Source: Sunxiuqinia sp965230765
Lineage (GTDB): Bacteria; Bacteroidota; Bacteroidia; Bacteroidales; Prolixibacteraceae
DNA: 64,000 bases
Direction: 5' to 3'
NCBI GenBank assembly: GCA_965230765.1
Contig: CBDDLR010000001.1
Span: 434,001-498,000, forward strand
The translations under genes and the position numbers were made by a program. Position 1 is the first letter of the stretch; the number at the start of each line of letters is the position of its first letter. The notes under the pieces are model-generated. The model ran no database searches, was not told the origin of the DNA, and worked only from the letters and a program-made list of their open reading frames with translations. Below are positions 52,301 through 59,687 of the stretch, one piece after another.

Positions 52301-55300
52301 ACTCACCGTACAATCATTGCATTACTTCTTCAAGTTGTTCCGGTAATCAATTCATTACTTCCATCAAAGGAAGTTCACATACCGAAAGCTATAGCTTCGA
52401 TCCAAACAGTACTTGTTTTGAATATATTCCAAAAATTGGATACAATGGATTAGATACGATTACCGTACTATTGTCCGATGATTTTGGTTTTACCCAGGCA
52501 GTTTGTATTAGCTTCTACATCTGCGGCACACTTCCTCAAATTGCCGGAGTAACTGATTCAACAGGCGTTTGTGACATCAGCGAGATTCCGGTTTATGCCG
52601 ATTTTAATGAATTTCTAGCAGATGGAGGAACAGCATCGGATGACTGTAGTGGGTTGGACATGTCTTCGTTCCGTTTAGCTTCTGAAGTAAGCGATGGCAA
52701 CACATGTCCGGAAACCATAACAAGAACTTATGAAATATCTAATTTCTGTGGACTTTCATCTTCATTCACACAAACCATAGTTATTGATAATAATAACCTG
52801 CCAACTTTAGTTGGTGTGCCGAATGATACTACCGTAAATTGTGATGCTGTCCCAGCTTCTCCTGTAATTGGAACAGACATTATTGGTGCAAGCTATTGTG
52901 GCATTCCTCCAACAATAACATTCGATGAAGTTAGAACAGATGGGAGCTGTCCAAACGACTATTTACTTACCCGAACCTGGACAGTAACTGATGAATGTGC
53001 CAACAGCTACATGGAAAGCCAAATAATCACAGTGATTGATACGATTCCACCGACAGCAAGCAATTTACCAAGCATATCTGTACAATGCATAAGCGATGTC
53101 CCCGCTCCGAATGTTTCCGTTGTTTCAGATGCAAGTGATAATTGCTCAGCAGATCTGATTGTTGCCCACGTGAGCGATGTTTCTGATGGCAACACATGCC
53201 CGGAGACAATCTCCAGAACGTATTCAATAACCGATGAGTGTGGTAATTCAACCGATCTTATTCAATTAATTATCATTAACGATGATATTCTGCCATTGAT
53301 CAGCTGTATCCCTGATTTAACAGTGGCTTCACCTTTAGCAATTCCGGCAGAAGTAAATACCTTTATGGAATTCATGGCACAGGGTGGTTCAGCTTCTGAT
53401 AATTGCGAGCTGGACACTGCGTCCTTTGTTTTTGCTGGAGAATTTTCAAGTGTTATAAGCGGAAACAACCTTCTTACACGAACTTATCAGATAGCCGATA
53501 TATGTGGAAATATTGCTTCATGTGACCAGCTTATAACAGTTGGGCCACCGATTACTTCCGCTGATGACCCGGATGATACCTGGGTAGAATGTATTGAAGA
53601 TGTTCCAACGCCAATTAGTGGTTTCCAGGAACTATTAAATAATGGAGGGAATGCAACAAGCACTTGTGGTATTGACACAACAAGTCTGATTTTAACCAAT
53701 CAGGTTTCTGATGGGAATACCTGTCCTGAGATTATCTACAGAACTTACGAAATATCCGATTCTTGTGGGAATGTAATTCAATTGAACCACCAAATCACCG
53801 TGCACGATATTACCCCTCCAAGTATAAACTGTCTTCCAGATACAACGATTTCGCCACTTGGACTTACCCCTCCTGCAGTAACAAATTTTGACCAATATAT
53901 TGCTCAGGGAGGTACGGCATCCGATAACTGCGAACTGGATTCAACTTCATTTGTATTGCTGAATGAGACCACGAATGTGGTTGGCGGAAATGATGTAATT
54001 ACCAGAACTTATCAAATTACAGACTTGTGTGGAAATACAGCTACTTGCGACCAACAAATCACAGTCATTAAACCAATAACTGGTTCGACTAATCCGCCCG
54101 ATGAATTTGTGGAATGTATTGAAGATGTTCCAACTGTAATTTCAAGTTATCAGGAATTAATCAATGAAGGTGGCAATGTAACCAGCAGTTGTGGCGTTGA
54201 TACCGCAAGTCTGATATTGGTTAGTGAAGTCTCTGACGGGAATATATGTCCTGAAGTAATTACAAGAACTTACGAAGTTGCTGACTCATGTGGTAATTCT
54301 TTCAGTTTGACGCATCAGATTACGATTGACGATATTACTTCACCGATCATCATTTGCTTGCCAGACACAACAGTTCTTTCAGCCCCTCCTGTTCCTCCGG
54401 CAGCAGCAAACATCTATGAGTTTATCCTTCAGGGTGGAACTGTAAGCGATAATTGCGGGCTGGATTCTACCTCATTCCTATTGGCGAATGAAGTTACCAA
54501 CTCAGTTGGCGGAAACGATGTGATGACACGCACTTATCAAATTGCAGATTTGTGTGGTAATGTTTCTACCTGCGATCAGGAAATAACCATTGGCACCCCA
54601 ACCACCATTGCTGATGATCCGAATGATGTGATTGTTGAATGTATAGACGAGGTTCCATTGGCGATTTCTTCTTTTAAAGAGCTACTTGACAACAATGGGA
54701 ATGCAACCAGTACATGCGGAATAGACACAAGCACATTCATACTTGCAAATGAAACATCGGACGGGAACACGTGCCCTGAGATAATTACAAGAACCTACGA
54801 ACTTATTGATTCATGCGGAAATACAATTAGCCTTCGCCAGCAGATAACTGTTGACGACATTACCCCACCAGTTATCGATTGCTTGACTGACACAAGTGTA
54901 CTTGGCAATATCAATATTCCAATCCCTCCTTCAAACTTTGATGAATTTATTCAAGAAGGAGGCAACGCTTCTGACAACTGCGAATTAGATTCAACTTCAT
55001 TTGTATTACTGAATGAAGTAACGAGTGTTGTTGGTGGAGATGATGTAATCACCCGAACCTTCCAGATTGCCGACTTGTGCGGAAACACCATTGCTTGCGA
55101 TCAGGAAATAACCGTTGTGAAGCCAATTATTACAACTTCAGACCCAATCACGGAAAATGTTGAATGCATCGATGAAGTTCCTTTGGTTATTACTTCTTTT
55201 CAGGAATTAATTAACAAGGGTGGTAACGCAACCAGCACCTGCGGAATAGATACCACAACATGGGTATTGACCTATGAAGTTTCTGATGGCAACACATGCC

Positions 55301-57417
55301 CTCAAACGATCACACGAACGTATGAAATTAGTGATTCATGTGGGACAATAATTCCATTAACCCATGAAATAGTTGTTGATGACATTACTCCTCCAATCTT
55401 AGATTGCCTGGCTGATACCAGTATTTTGGGAGCAATTCATGTCCCAGCAGCACCAGCTACGCTTGATGAGTTTATCATACAGGGTGGCAATGCATTCGAT
55501 AATTGCGAACTGGACACTACTTCGTTTACGTTAATTTCTGAAGTAACGAATGTGGTTAATGGGGAAGATGTTTTAACCCGGACTTTCCAGGTTGCAGATT
55601 TATGCGGGAACATAACCATTTGCGAACAAGATATTGAAGTGGTAAAACCAGTTGTTACGTTCACCCCTATCACTGAAGATGTTGAATGCATTGATGAAGT
55701 TCCGACCACAATTAATTCATTTCAGGAATTGCTTGATAACGGGGGCAATGCAACCAGCACCTGTGGAATTGATACGGCTTCGTTTACTCTCATTTCTGAA
55801 ATATCGGATGGTGGACATTGCCCTGAAGTAATTACTAGGACTTATGAAATTAGCGATTTCTGTGCAACGGTGATTCAAATCACGCAAGTGATCAATGTAC
55901 ATGACATCACCAATCCTGAAATGATCTGCATGCCTGATACCGTTATCTACAACGAACCGACAATACCAGAACCTGTACTCACATTGAATGAATTTATACT
56001 GAACGGTGGCCTTGCTTCAGATAACTGCGAACTAGACACAGCTTCCTTTATGATGATAGACCAACTGAGTAACAAAGTTGGTAATAATGAAATTTATACC
56101 CGAACGTATCAAGTTTCTGATATGTGTGGAAATACGGTGACATGTGAACATAAGATCACACACATTGCTGAGCTGAACAAAGCACCAACAGCACAGGACG
56201 ATAATTTTGAGGGAGGTTGTTATGCAATTACTGGCAACTTGCTGGATAATGATTATGACCTGGATGGACACCATCTTTTAATCAATATGGTACCGATATT
56301 TTCTCCAAATCATGGAACCTTGACCTTATTCGCTGATGGTTCGTTTACATATGATTTTACTCCGGGTACAGCTGCAATTGATAGCTTTGTTTATGAAATT
56401 TGTGATGAAGCTTATGATTCACAATGTACTCAAGCGACTGCTTACATTACCATATTTGTAGATAATGATTGCGATGGAGTGGATGATGTGATTGATATTG
56501 ACGACGATGACGATGGAATTATAGACACAGTTGAAGGGGATGGTTCGATTGATTCAGATGGTGATGGAATTCCCGACAGCCTTGACATTGATTCCGACAA
56601 TGATGGAATTGTTGACAATATTGAAGTTCAGAAAGAAGGGTATTTTATTCCTTCTTCGGGAATAGATGACAACAATAACGGCCTGGATGACGCTTATGAA
56701 GATGGAACATCAATTGGTGTTACACCTGTTGATACAGATAGCGATGGCACACCTGACTACCTCGACTTGGATACTGATGATGATGGAGTACCTGACATAA
56801 TTGAAGGGTTTGATATCGGAGCAAAAGGAATTGCAAATAAAACACCAACTTCAGATGACTACGACAATGACGGTTATGATGATGCATTTGATTCATTTAA
56901 CGGGCACTTCAATTTCGACGATTTGGATAATCCATTTGGGTCGACTGCTGAACTGGAAGATTTTGATGATGATGGCTGGAGGGACTGGCGTGATGTTGAT
57001 GATGATGGTGACGGTATTCCAACAAAATTTGAAGACCTGAACAATGACGGAATACTAGCGAATGACGACTTTGACAATGATGGTCACCCAGAGTACCTTG
57101 ACTTGCGTGATGAATGCGAATTATTCATTCCTGAAGGCTTCTCTCCAAACGGTGATGGGGTGCATGATTACTTCCAAATTTACTGTATTGAGAAGTACCC
57201 AAATGCTAAACTAATCATATTTGACCGTTGGGGAAATAAACTTTATGAGCATGAGAAGTATGGTAATCTCGAGTTTTGGGGTAATTATAATGAAGCGTGG
57301 TGGGACGGAACCCTTTCGAGTGATCCTGGAAGAAAAGTTCGCCCAGAAACGCACCTGTATATTTTGGAAACTACTCCAGGATCTTCTGAACGGGGATTCG
57401 TGATGGTTTCTTATTAA
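49339..57417 (+). CDS. Giant T9SS-secreted protein with IgGFc-binding-like domain, 2692 aa
   Basis: I choose the ATG at 49339 (MSKVYLLGIFFLWLVFNLHN) over an upstream TTG. A cysteine-rich N-terminal domain (GRKGNCCGT..CISFTV, about 40-160) is followed by Ig-like and HYR-like modules, a short calcium loop (DDDGDGAIDESDPDC), and an IgGFc_binding-like domain (about 530-970, with MLVTIKGEQALGTRF, SKKENHFISVMAVEDNTTV, ITGSQHSRQC). From 53280 to 56160 there are about 5.5 doublets of about 174 aa (ASDNCELD..LCGN-x-x-x-CDQ, then GGNATSTCGID..SDGNTCPE). A cadherin-like module, a type-3-like calcium ladder (2375-2590) and a type-B CTD (FIPEGFSPNGDGVHDYF) end the protein. It is followed 15 nt later by its SprF. 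Confidence 0.92.
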   Translation: MSKVYLLGIFFLWLVFNLHNGVAAVPYTEQGNPTINSEISNPPPNPQCDADVPYLYVDLTGNPDSTWLSPNLGRKGNCCGTSHPDRCISFTVVLDKNAVGLEFSIAEGAIPSGSLFYQVDCGSETVVGEGVCLPGGYAYEVTFCKPGANKNIYQIRSIPGVIVPDTVATRIDCPVDISISGVDTASVTWNDVTGGGVYNKYLSCTSNCLDATFIPDEFAPSTILYEVCGDVIDETCGGTFNVCDSVVVEVHPKVEVSIIGDLTFCSGFPSTLVATATPVSSTYTYEWYDTYNAGGNLLAISDNFIPPGSGSFSVVAADYGSPLGCSFDTLNFDVVATDCIPICPEVTICPNDSVIFNTITEFLAAGGIISFPCSVNDTAIQLISEISDGNFCPEIITQTYEIWDDCGNRERCNAQITRTDTIAPTLAGIPGDITVICSTPPDPPVIYTDITATDNCDPNVEITMAETSTQTFDNSYTSVIYQIIRTWTAVDDCGNSTSQSQTINAICEYCHNGIDDDGDGAIDESDPDCPCTAPNYKLTCDNKQYYYIPPVWQMNTSYGGGSTYTDPSSLVISTPFGSANVSIRTADGTTFNQTLTVTQGTAEVVPLTFDLVQTPNYNAVENDRGLIIESDQLIQVLYRITADNNKMLVTIKGEQALGTRFRAGSQTNTCGTPNTSKKENHFISVMAVEDNTTVNFEYSANMKGLGATHSVTLNAGETYLMIDDDNNQTITGSLIYSDKSIAVITGSQHSRQCNGQSGRDAGADQLIPSCGIGTDYVVTRGEDDDATSQANYAVIVAVTSNTEVFINGSTTPAATLNPGEFYTYNMPGPDFSKHYIKTNNPAYLYQFGSVQPNGEIGMAIAAPIDGCRGDRFVEFYRFPNSTTNKVATLVPNAGLSTLTLNGNPYTDYASAEPIPGLPTWSSVTFMDSDLSDYNIIESDELFNASQFVGNSTGGTFGYLTSFKDKIFVYDPHSGLPTYNYFTDTICADSPYNHCITSSSCSGNQFITSIKGSSHTESYSFDPNSTCFEYIPKIGYNGLDTITVLLSDDFGFTQAVCISFYICGTLPQIAGVTDSTGVCDISEIPVYADFNEFLADGGTASDDCSGLDMSSFRLASEVSDGNTCPETITRTYEISNFCGLSSSFTQTIVIDNNNLPTLVGVPNDTTVNCDAVPASPVIGTDIIGASYCGIPPTITFDEVRTDGSCPNDYLLTRTWTVTDECANSYMESQIITVIDTIPPTASNLPSISVQCISDVPAPNVSVVSDASDNCSADLIVAHVSDVSDGNTCPETISRTYSITDECGNSTDLIQLIIINDDILPLISCIPDLTVASPLAIPAEVNTFMEFMAQGGSASDNCELDTASFVFAGEFSSVISGNNLLTRTYQIADICGNIASCDQLITVGPPITSADDPDDTWVECIEDVPTPISGFQELLNNGGNATSTCGIDTTSLILTNQVSDGNTCPEIIYRTYEISDSCGNVIQLNHQITVHDITPPSINCLPDTTISPLGLTPPAVTNFDQYIAQGGTASDNCELDSTSFVLLNETTNVVGGNDVITRTYQITDLCGNTATCDQQITVIKPITGSTNPPDEFVECIEDVPTVISSYQELINEGGNVTSSCGVDTASLILVSEVSDGNICPEVITRTYEVADSCGNSFSLTHQITIDDITSPIIICLPDTTVLSAPPVPPAAANIYEFILQGGTVSDNCGLDSTSFLLANEVTNSVGGNDVMTRTYQIADLCGNVSTCDQEITIGTPTTIADDPNDVIVECIDEVPLAISSFKELLDNNGNATSTCGIDTSTFILANETSDGNTCPEIITRTYELIDSCGNTISLRQQITVDDITPPVIDCLTDTSVLGNINIPIPPSNFDEFIQEGGNASDNCELDSTSFVLLNEVTSVVGGDDVITRTFQIADLCGNTIACDQEITVVKPIITTSDPITENVECIDEVPLVITSFQELINKGGNATSTCGIDTTTWVLTYEVSDGNTCPQTITRTYEISDSCGTIIPLTHEIVVDDITPPILDCLADTSILGAIHVPAAPATLDEFIIQGGNAFDNCELDTTSFTLISEVTNVVNGEDVLTRTFQVADLCGNITICEQDIEVVKPVVTFTPITEDVECIDEVPTTINSFQELLDNGGNATSTCGIDTASFTLISEISDGGHCPEVITRTYEISDFCATVIQITQVINVHDITNPEMICMPDTVIYNEPTIPEPVLTLNEFILNGGLASDNCELDTASFMMIDQLSNKVGNNEIYTRTYQVSDMCGNTVTCEHKITHIAELNKAPTAQDDNFEGGCYAITGNLLDNDYDLDGHHLLINMVPIFSPNHGTLTLFADGSFTYDFTPGTAAIDSFVYEICDEAYDSQCTQATAYITIFVDNDCDGVDDVIDIDDDDDGIIDTVEGDGSIDSDGDGIPDSLDIDSDNDGIVDNIEVQKEGYFIPSSGIDDNNNGLDDAYEDGTSIGVTPVDTDSDGTPDYLDLDTDDDGVPDIIEGFDIGAKGIANKTPTSDDYDNDGYDDAFDSFNGHFNFDDLDNPFGSTAELEDFDDDGWRDWRDVDDDGDGIPTKFEDLNNDGILANDDFDNDGHPEYLDLRDECELFIPEGFSPNGDGVHDYFQIYCIEKYPNAKLIIFDRWGNKLYEHEKYGNLEFWGNYNEAWWDGTLSSDPGRKVRPETHLYILETTPGSSERGFVMVSY
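53280..56160 (+). repeat. About 5.5 disulfide-rich doublet repeats
   Basis: Two alternating modules form a doublet of about 520 nt. One has ASDNCELDxTSF and LCGNxxxCDQ. The other has VECIDEVP, NATSTCGIDT, SDGNTCPE and a DSCGN segment. Conserved Cys pairs in each module suggest disulfides that stiffen an extended stalk. Confidence 0.85.
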
Positions 57418-57432
57418 TGGTTTAACTTTTAA

Positions 57433-58383
57433 ATGTTGCAAAATTGGGTACATAGGTTAATAATCTCACTTCTGATGTTTCAACTTCTGCCATTGGATTT
57501 AAAGGCACAACAGGAGTGGGATCCTATGTTTACCCAATACATGAGTAGCATGCAAACGATTAACCCTGCATATGTTGGCATGTGGGACAAAGTTGGGATT
57601 CAAGCCTTGCACCGTCGCTTTTTTGCTGGTGCAGACGATGCTTCAGAATTTCAATCTTTCAACTTCTATACCCCCGTAAAAAATGAAAATAATGGGCTTG
57701 GGCTTTCTGTAACCAACGATGAAATTGGGTATGAGAAAAGGTTGAGCATTACCGGCGATTATTCCTACCAGGTAAAGTTGACATGGAAAACAAAGCTTCG
57801 GCTGGGGCTTAAAGTAGGGATTATAAACTTTGACAATCCGCTTAACAAAACTAGGCTTTACCCGGATGGGAACCCGGATGTTGAGTTTCAAAATGATGTG
57901 GATATTCGTTTAATGGTTAGATGGGGTGTTGGAGCAATTGCCTACAACGATGACTACTACGTTAGCTTTTCAATTCCACAAATTATCGACAATAAATTTC
58001 AGGCTAACAGAGACAGGTACTCTTCACTTTCAGACTTAAGGTATGCCTACCTGATTGGTGGACGGATTTACAAACTCCCTCATCAGATTATTTTCAAGCC
58101 TTCATTTATGCTGAAAGGGGCTTTTGGTGCTCCACTACAACTAGATTTGGCAGCTAACTTTTTATTTTTCGATAAAATTTGGCTTGGAGCAATGTACAGA
58201 ACCAATAACATGGTAGGCCTACTTACCCAGTTTACATTTTTGAAACACCTGAAATTTAGTTACGCGACAGATTTTGCACTAAGCCGGGAGATTTCGCAGT
58301 ATTCATTTGGTTCTCACGAGTTCAGGCTAAGCTACGAGTTTGACTTTTACAAACGCCCCTGGACAAGACCACGTTATTTCTAG
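57433..58383 (+). CDS. PorP/SprF-family type IX secretion outer-membrane protein (3)
   Basis: 316 aa. A signal sequence (RLIISLLMFQLLPLDLKAQQ) leads to DPMFTQYMSSMQTINPAYVG and WDKVGIQALHRRF, matching the second SprF copy closely. The rest is strand-rich with the same NNGLGLS, VDIRLM-RWGVGAIAY and RYAYLIGGRI segments, ending FRLSYEFDFYKRP. It follows the giant protein by 15 nt and is its presumed partner. A terminator-like hairpin after it mainly serves the convergent tpx gene but may act on both strands. Confidence 0.93.
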   Translation: MLQNWVHRLIISLLMFQLLPLDLKAQQEWDPMFTQYMSSMQTINPAYVGMWDKVGIQALHRRFFAGADDASEFQSFNFYTPVKNENNGLGLSVTNDEIGYEKRLSITGDYSYQVKLTWKTKLRLGLKVGIINFDNPLNKTRLYPDGNPDVEFQNDVDIRLMVRWGVGAIAYNDDYYVSFSIPQIIDNKFQANRDRYSSLSDLRYAYLIGGRIYKLPHQIIFKPSFMLKGAFGAPLQLDLAANFLFFDKIWLGAMYRTNNMVGLLTQFTFLKHLKFSYATDFALSREISQYSFGSHEFRLSYEFDFYKRPWTRPRYF

Positions 58384-58417
58384 AAAAAAAGCCCGGGATT
58401 CCGAAGAATTCCCAGGC
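58384..58417 (-). terminator. Terminator between SprF (3) and tpx
   Basis: GCC..GGGA (58391-58398) pairs with TCCC..GGC (58410-58417), with one mismatch and an AT extension. The seven A at 58384-58390 give the U tract for the minus-strand tpx transcript. Confidence 0.8.
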
Positions 58418-58442
58418 CACCATTCCACACACTTAGTATTAT

Positions 58443-58955
58443 TTATAAAAGATTTTTTACTACTTCCAAGGCTGCATCATAATCAGGTTCTGTAGTAACC
58501 TCTGGTACATATTCCACATATTGCACAATTCCTTCTTTGTCAATCACAACAGTTCCCCTTGCTAATAAACGAAGCTCTTTAATAAGGAAACCATACTTAG
58601 CACCAAAATCAACGTCTTTGTGGTCAGACAAAGTCACCACATTATCCAGTCCTTCTGCTGCACAAAAACGACTTTGGGCAAAAGGCAAGTCGCAAGAAAT
58701 TGACAATACTACAGCATCTCCCAGGTTTGAAGCCTCAGCATTAAACCGGCGGTTCTGAGCCTGGCAAACACCTGTATCAATTGATGGATAAATAGCCAAC
58801 ACTTTAACTTTACCATTATAGTCTGATAGTTTTACTGGGGCCAATCCTGCACTCAACACATTAAAATCTGGGGCTTTGTCGCCTACTTTTATGGTTTCAC
58901 CTTGTAAGGTTAATGGGTTTCCTTGAAATGTAATTACTCCGGTAGTTTCTTTCAT
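58443..58955 (-). CDS. tpx: Thiol peroxidase (atypical 2-Cys peroxiredoxin)
   Basis: Tpx reduces H2O2 and alkyl hydroperoxides using thioredoxin. The 170-aa protein has the usual length. The peroxidatic Cys64 is in DTGVCQAQNRRF, with the catalytic Thr61 three residues before it. The resolving Cys98 is in PFAQSRFCAAEGL. The C-terminal RGTVVIDKEGIVQYVEYVPEV is conserved. It has its own promoter and terminator and is unrelated in strand and function to its neighbours. Confidence 0.96.
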   Translation of the reverse strand: MKETTGVITFQGNPLTLQGETIKVGDKAPDFNVLSAGLAPVKLSDYNGKVKVLAIYPSIDTGVCQAQNRRFNAEASNLGDAVVLSISCDLPFAQSRFCAAEGLDNVVTLSDHKDVDFGAKYGFLIKELRLLARGTVVIDKEGIVQYVEYVPEVTTEPDYDAALEVVKNLL

Positions 58956-58986
58956 TTTTTTGATTTTTTATTTGATGACATTTATA

Positions 58987-59018
58987 ACAATGTACCCAGC
59001 CTGAAGTTTAAAGACAAA
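58987..59018 (-). promoter_or_regulatory. Bacteroidota-type promoter for tpx
   Basis: On the minus strand TTTG (59015-59018) is followed after exactly 20 nt by TACATTGT (58987-58994), close to TAnnTTTG. It lies 31 nt before the tpx ATG. Confidence 0.5.
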
Positions 59019-59204
59019 ATATATTTTTATGAAAAAAATACCGTTTACCTGTAGAAATATGCATTTGGTTGAATCAATCTAAATAGTATAATCAATTAAA
59101 CTATGTTTGAAATAGAAATTATCAGGCACTTATGCGATTTTTTCATAGAAATAATTAAACAGCATCAAAAAAATTATTCTTAATTGCAAACATGTGCTAA
59201 TTCT

Positions 59205-59242
59205 AGGCTCTCCGGCCCCCACTGGTGAGCCTTTTCTTTTTT
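59205..59242 (+). terminator. Terminator-like hairpin with no gene before it
   Basis: AGGCTC (59205-59210) pairs with GAGCCT (59227-59232), followed by TTTCTTTTTT. The loop is long (16 nt). The only plus-strand gene upstream ends 820 nt earlier, so it may end an unseen small RNA or be a remnant. Confidence 0.4.
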
Positions 59243-59250
59243 ACAAGCCA

Positions 59251-59258
59251 TATATTTG
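59251..59258 (+). promoter_or_regulatory. TAnnTTTG promoter match after the orphan terminator
   Basis: TATATTTG is an exact match to the -7 consensus, with a T-rich stretch at -33. The first ATG downstream (59268) opens only 38 codons. It could supply a long leader for the SusC-like gene. Confidence 0.35.
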
Positions 59259-59687
59259 CCTGTGAAAATGAATTTTAGCAACTGGAAAAAACCAACCTTT
59301 ATTCAGGAACGAATAGCTGGTTCATTACAGAATGTTTTCAAATTTTCAATATCACCCGGAAATTCATCAACGAACTACAACTAACAAAGGGCAAATTGCC
59401 GATTTTAAGCTTTTACTCATTTCGTGATGGTATTGCCCCCATTCGCCCCTAATTAATTTTCGAACGCTGATTTAGAAAATTCTATGAATGATTTTTAAAT
59501 ATGTTTGGTTTTGATGACAACATAATCCTGCTATGTGTCATCAATAGGGGTTTAGGGTATTTACGCAATTTTTATATGTATGATAAAGATTCATTCAAAA
59601 TCTTTTCATACGGGACATCAATTCTGAAAGTCCCTACTCCCTTAATTCGGAACTATTGAGACCATACAATATGTTAACCTTAAAATT

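Larger units (their letters stand above)
59019..59687. other. Spacer between tpx and the SusC-like gene
   Basis: About 670 bases without a convincing gene. It holds a terminator-like hairpin (59205-59242), a TAnnTTTG promoter match (59251-59258), a 38-codon open frame from 59268 with no known family, and the likely leader of susC. GGGAC/GTCCC (59612-59634) forms a small stem in that leader. Confidence 0.5.

Noticed and set aside
59547..59568. AGGGG..TATTTACG upstream of the SusC-like gene as another copy of the shared element
   Set aside because: Needs gaps to align and lacks the GGTAGGG..AATT part. Probably an unrelated regulatory sequence.
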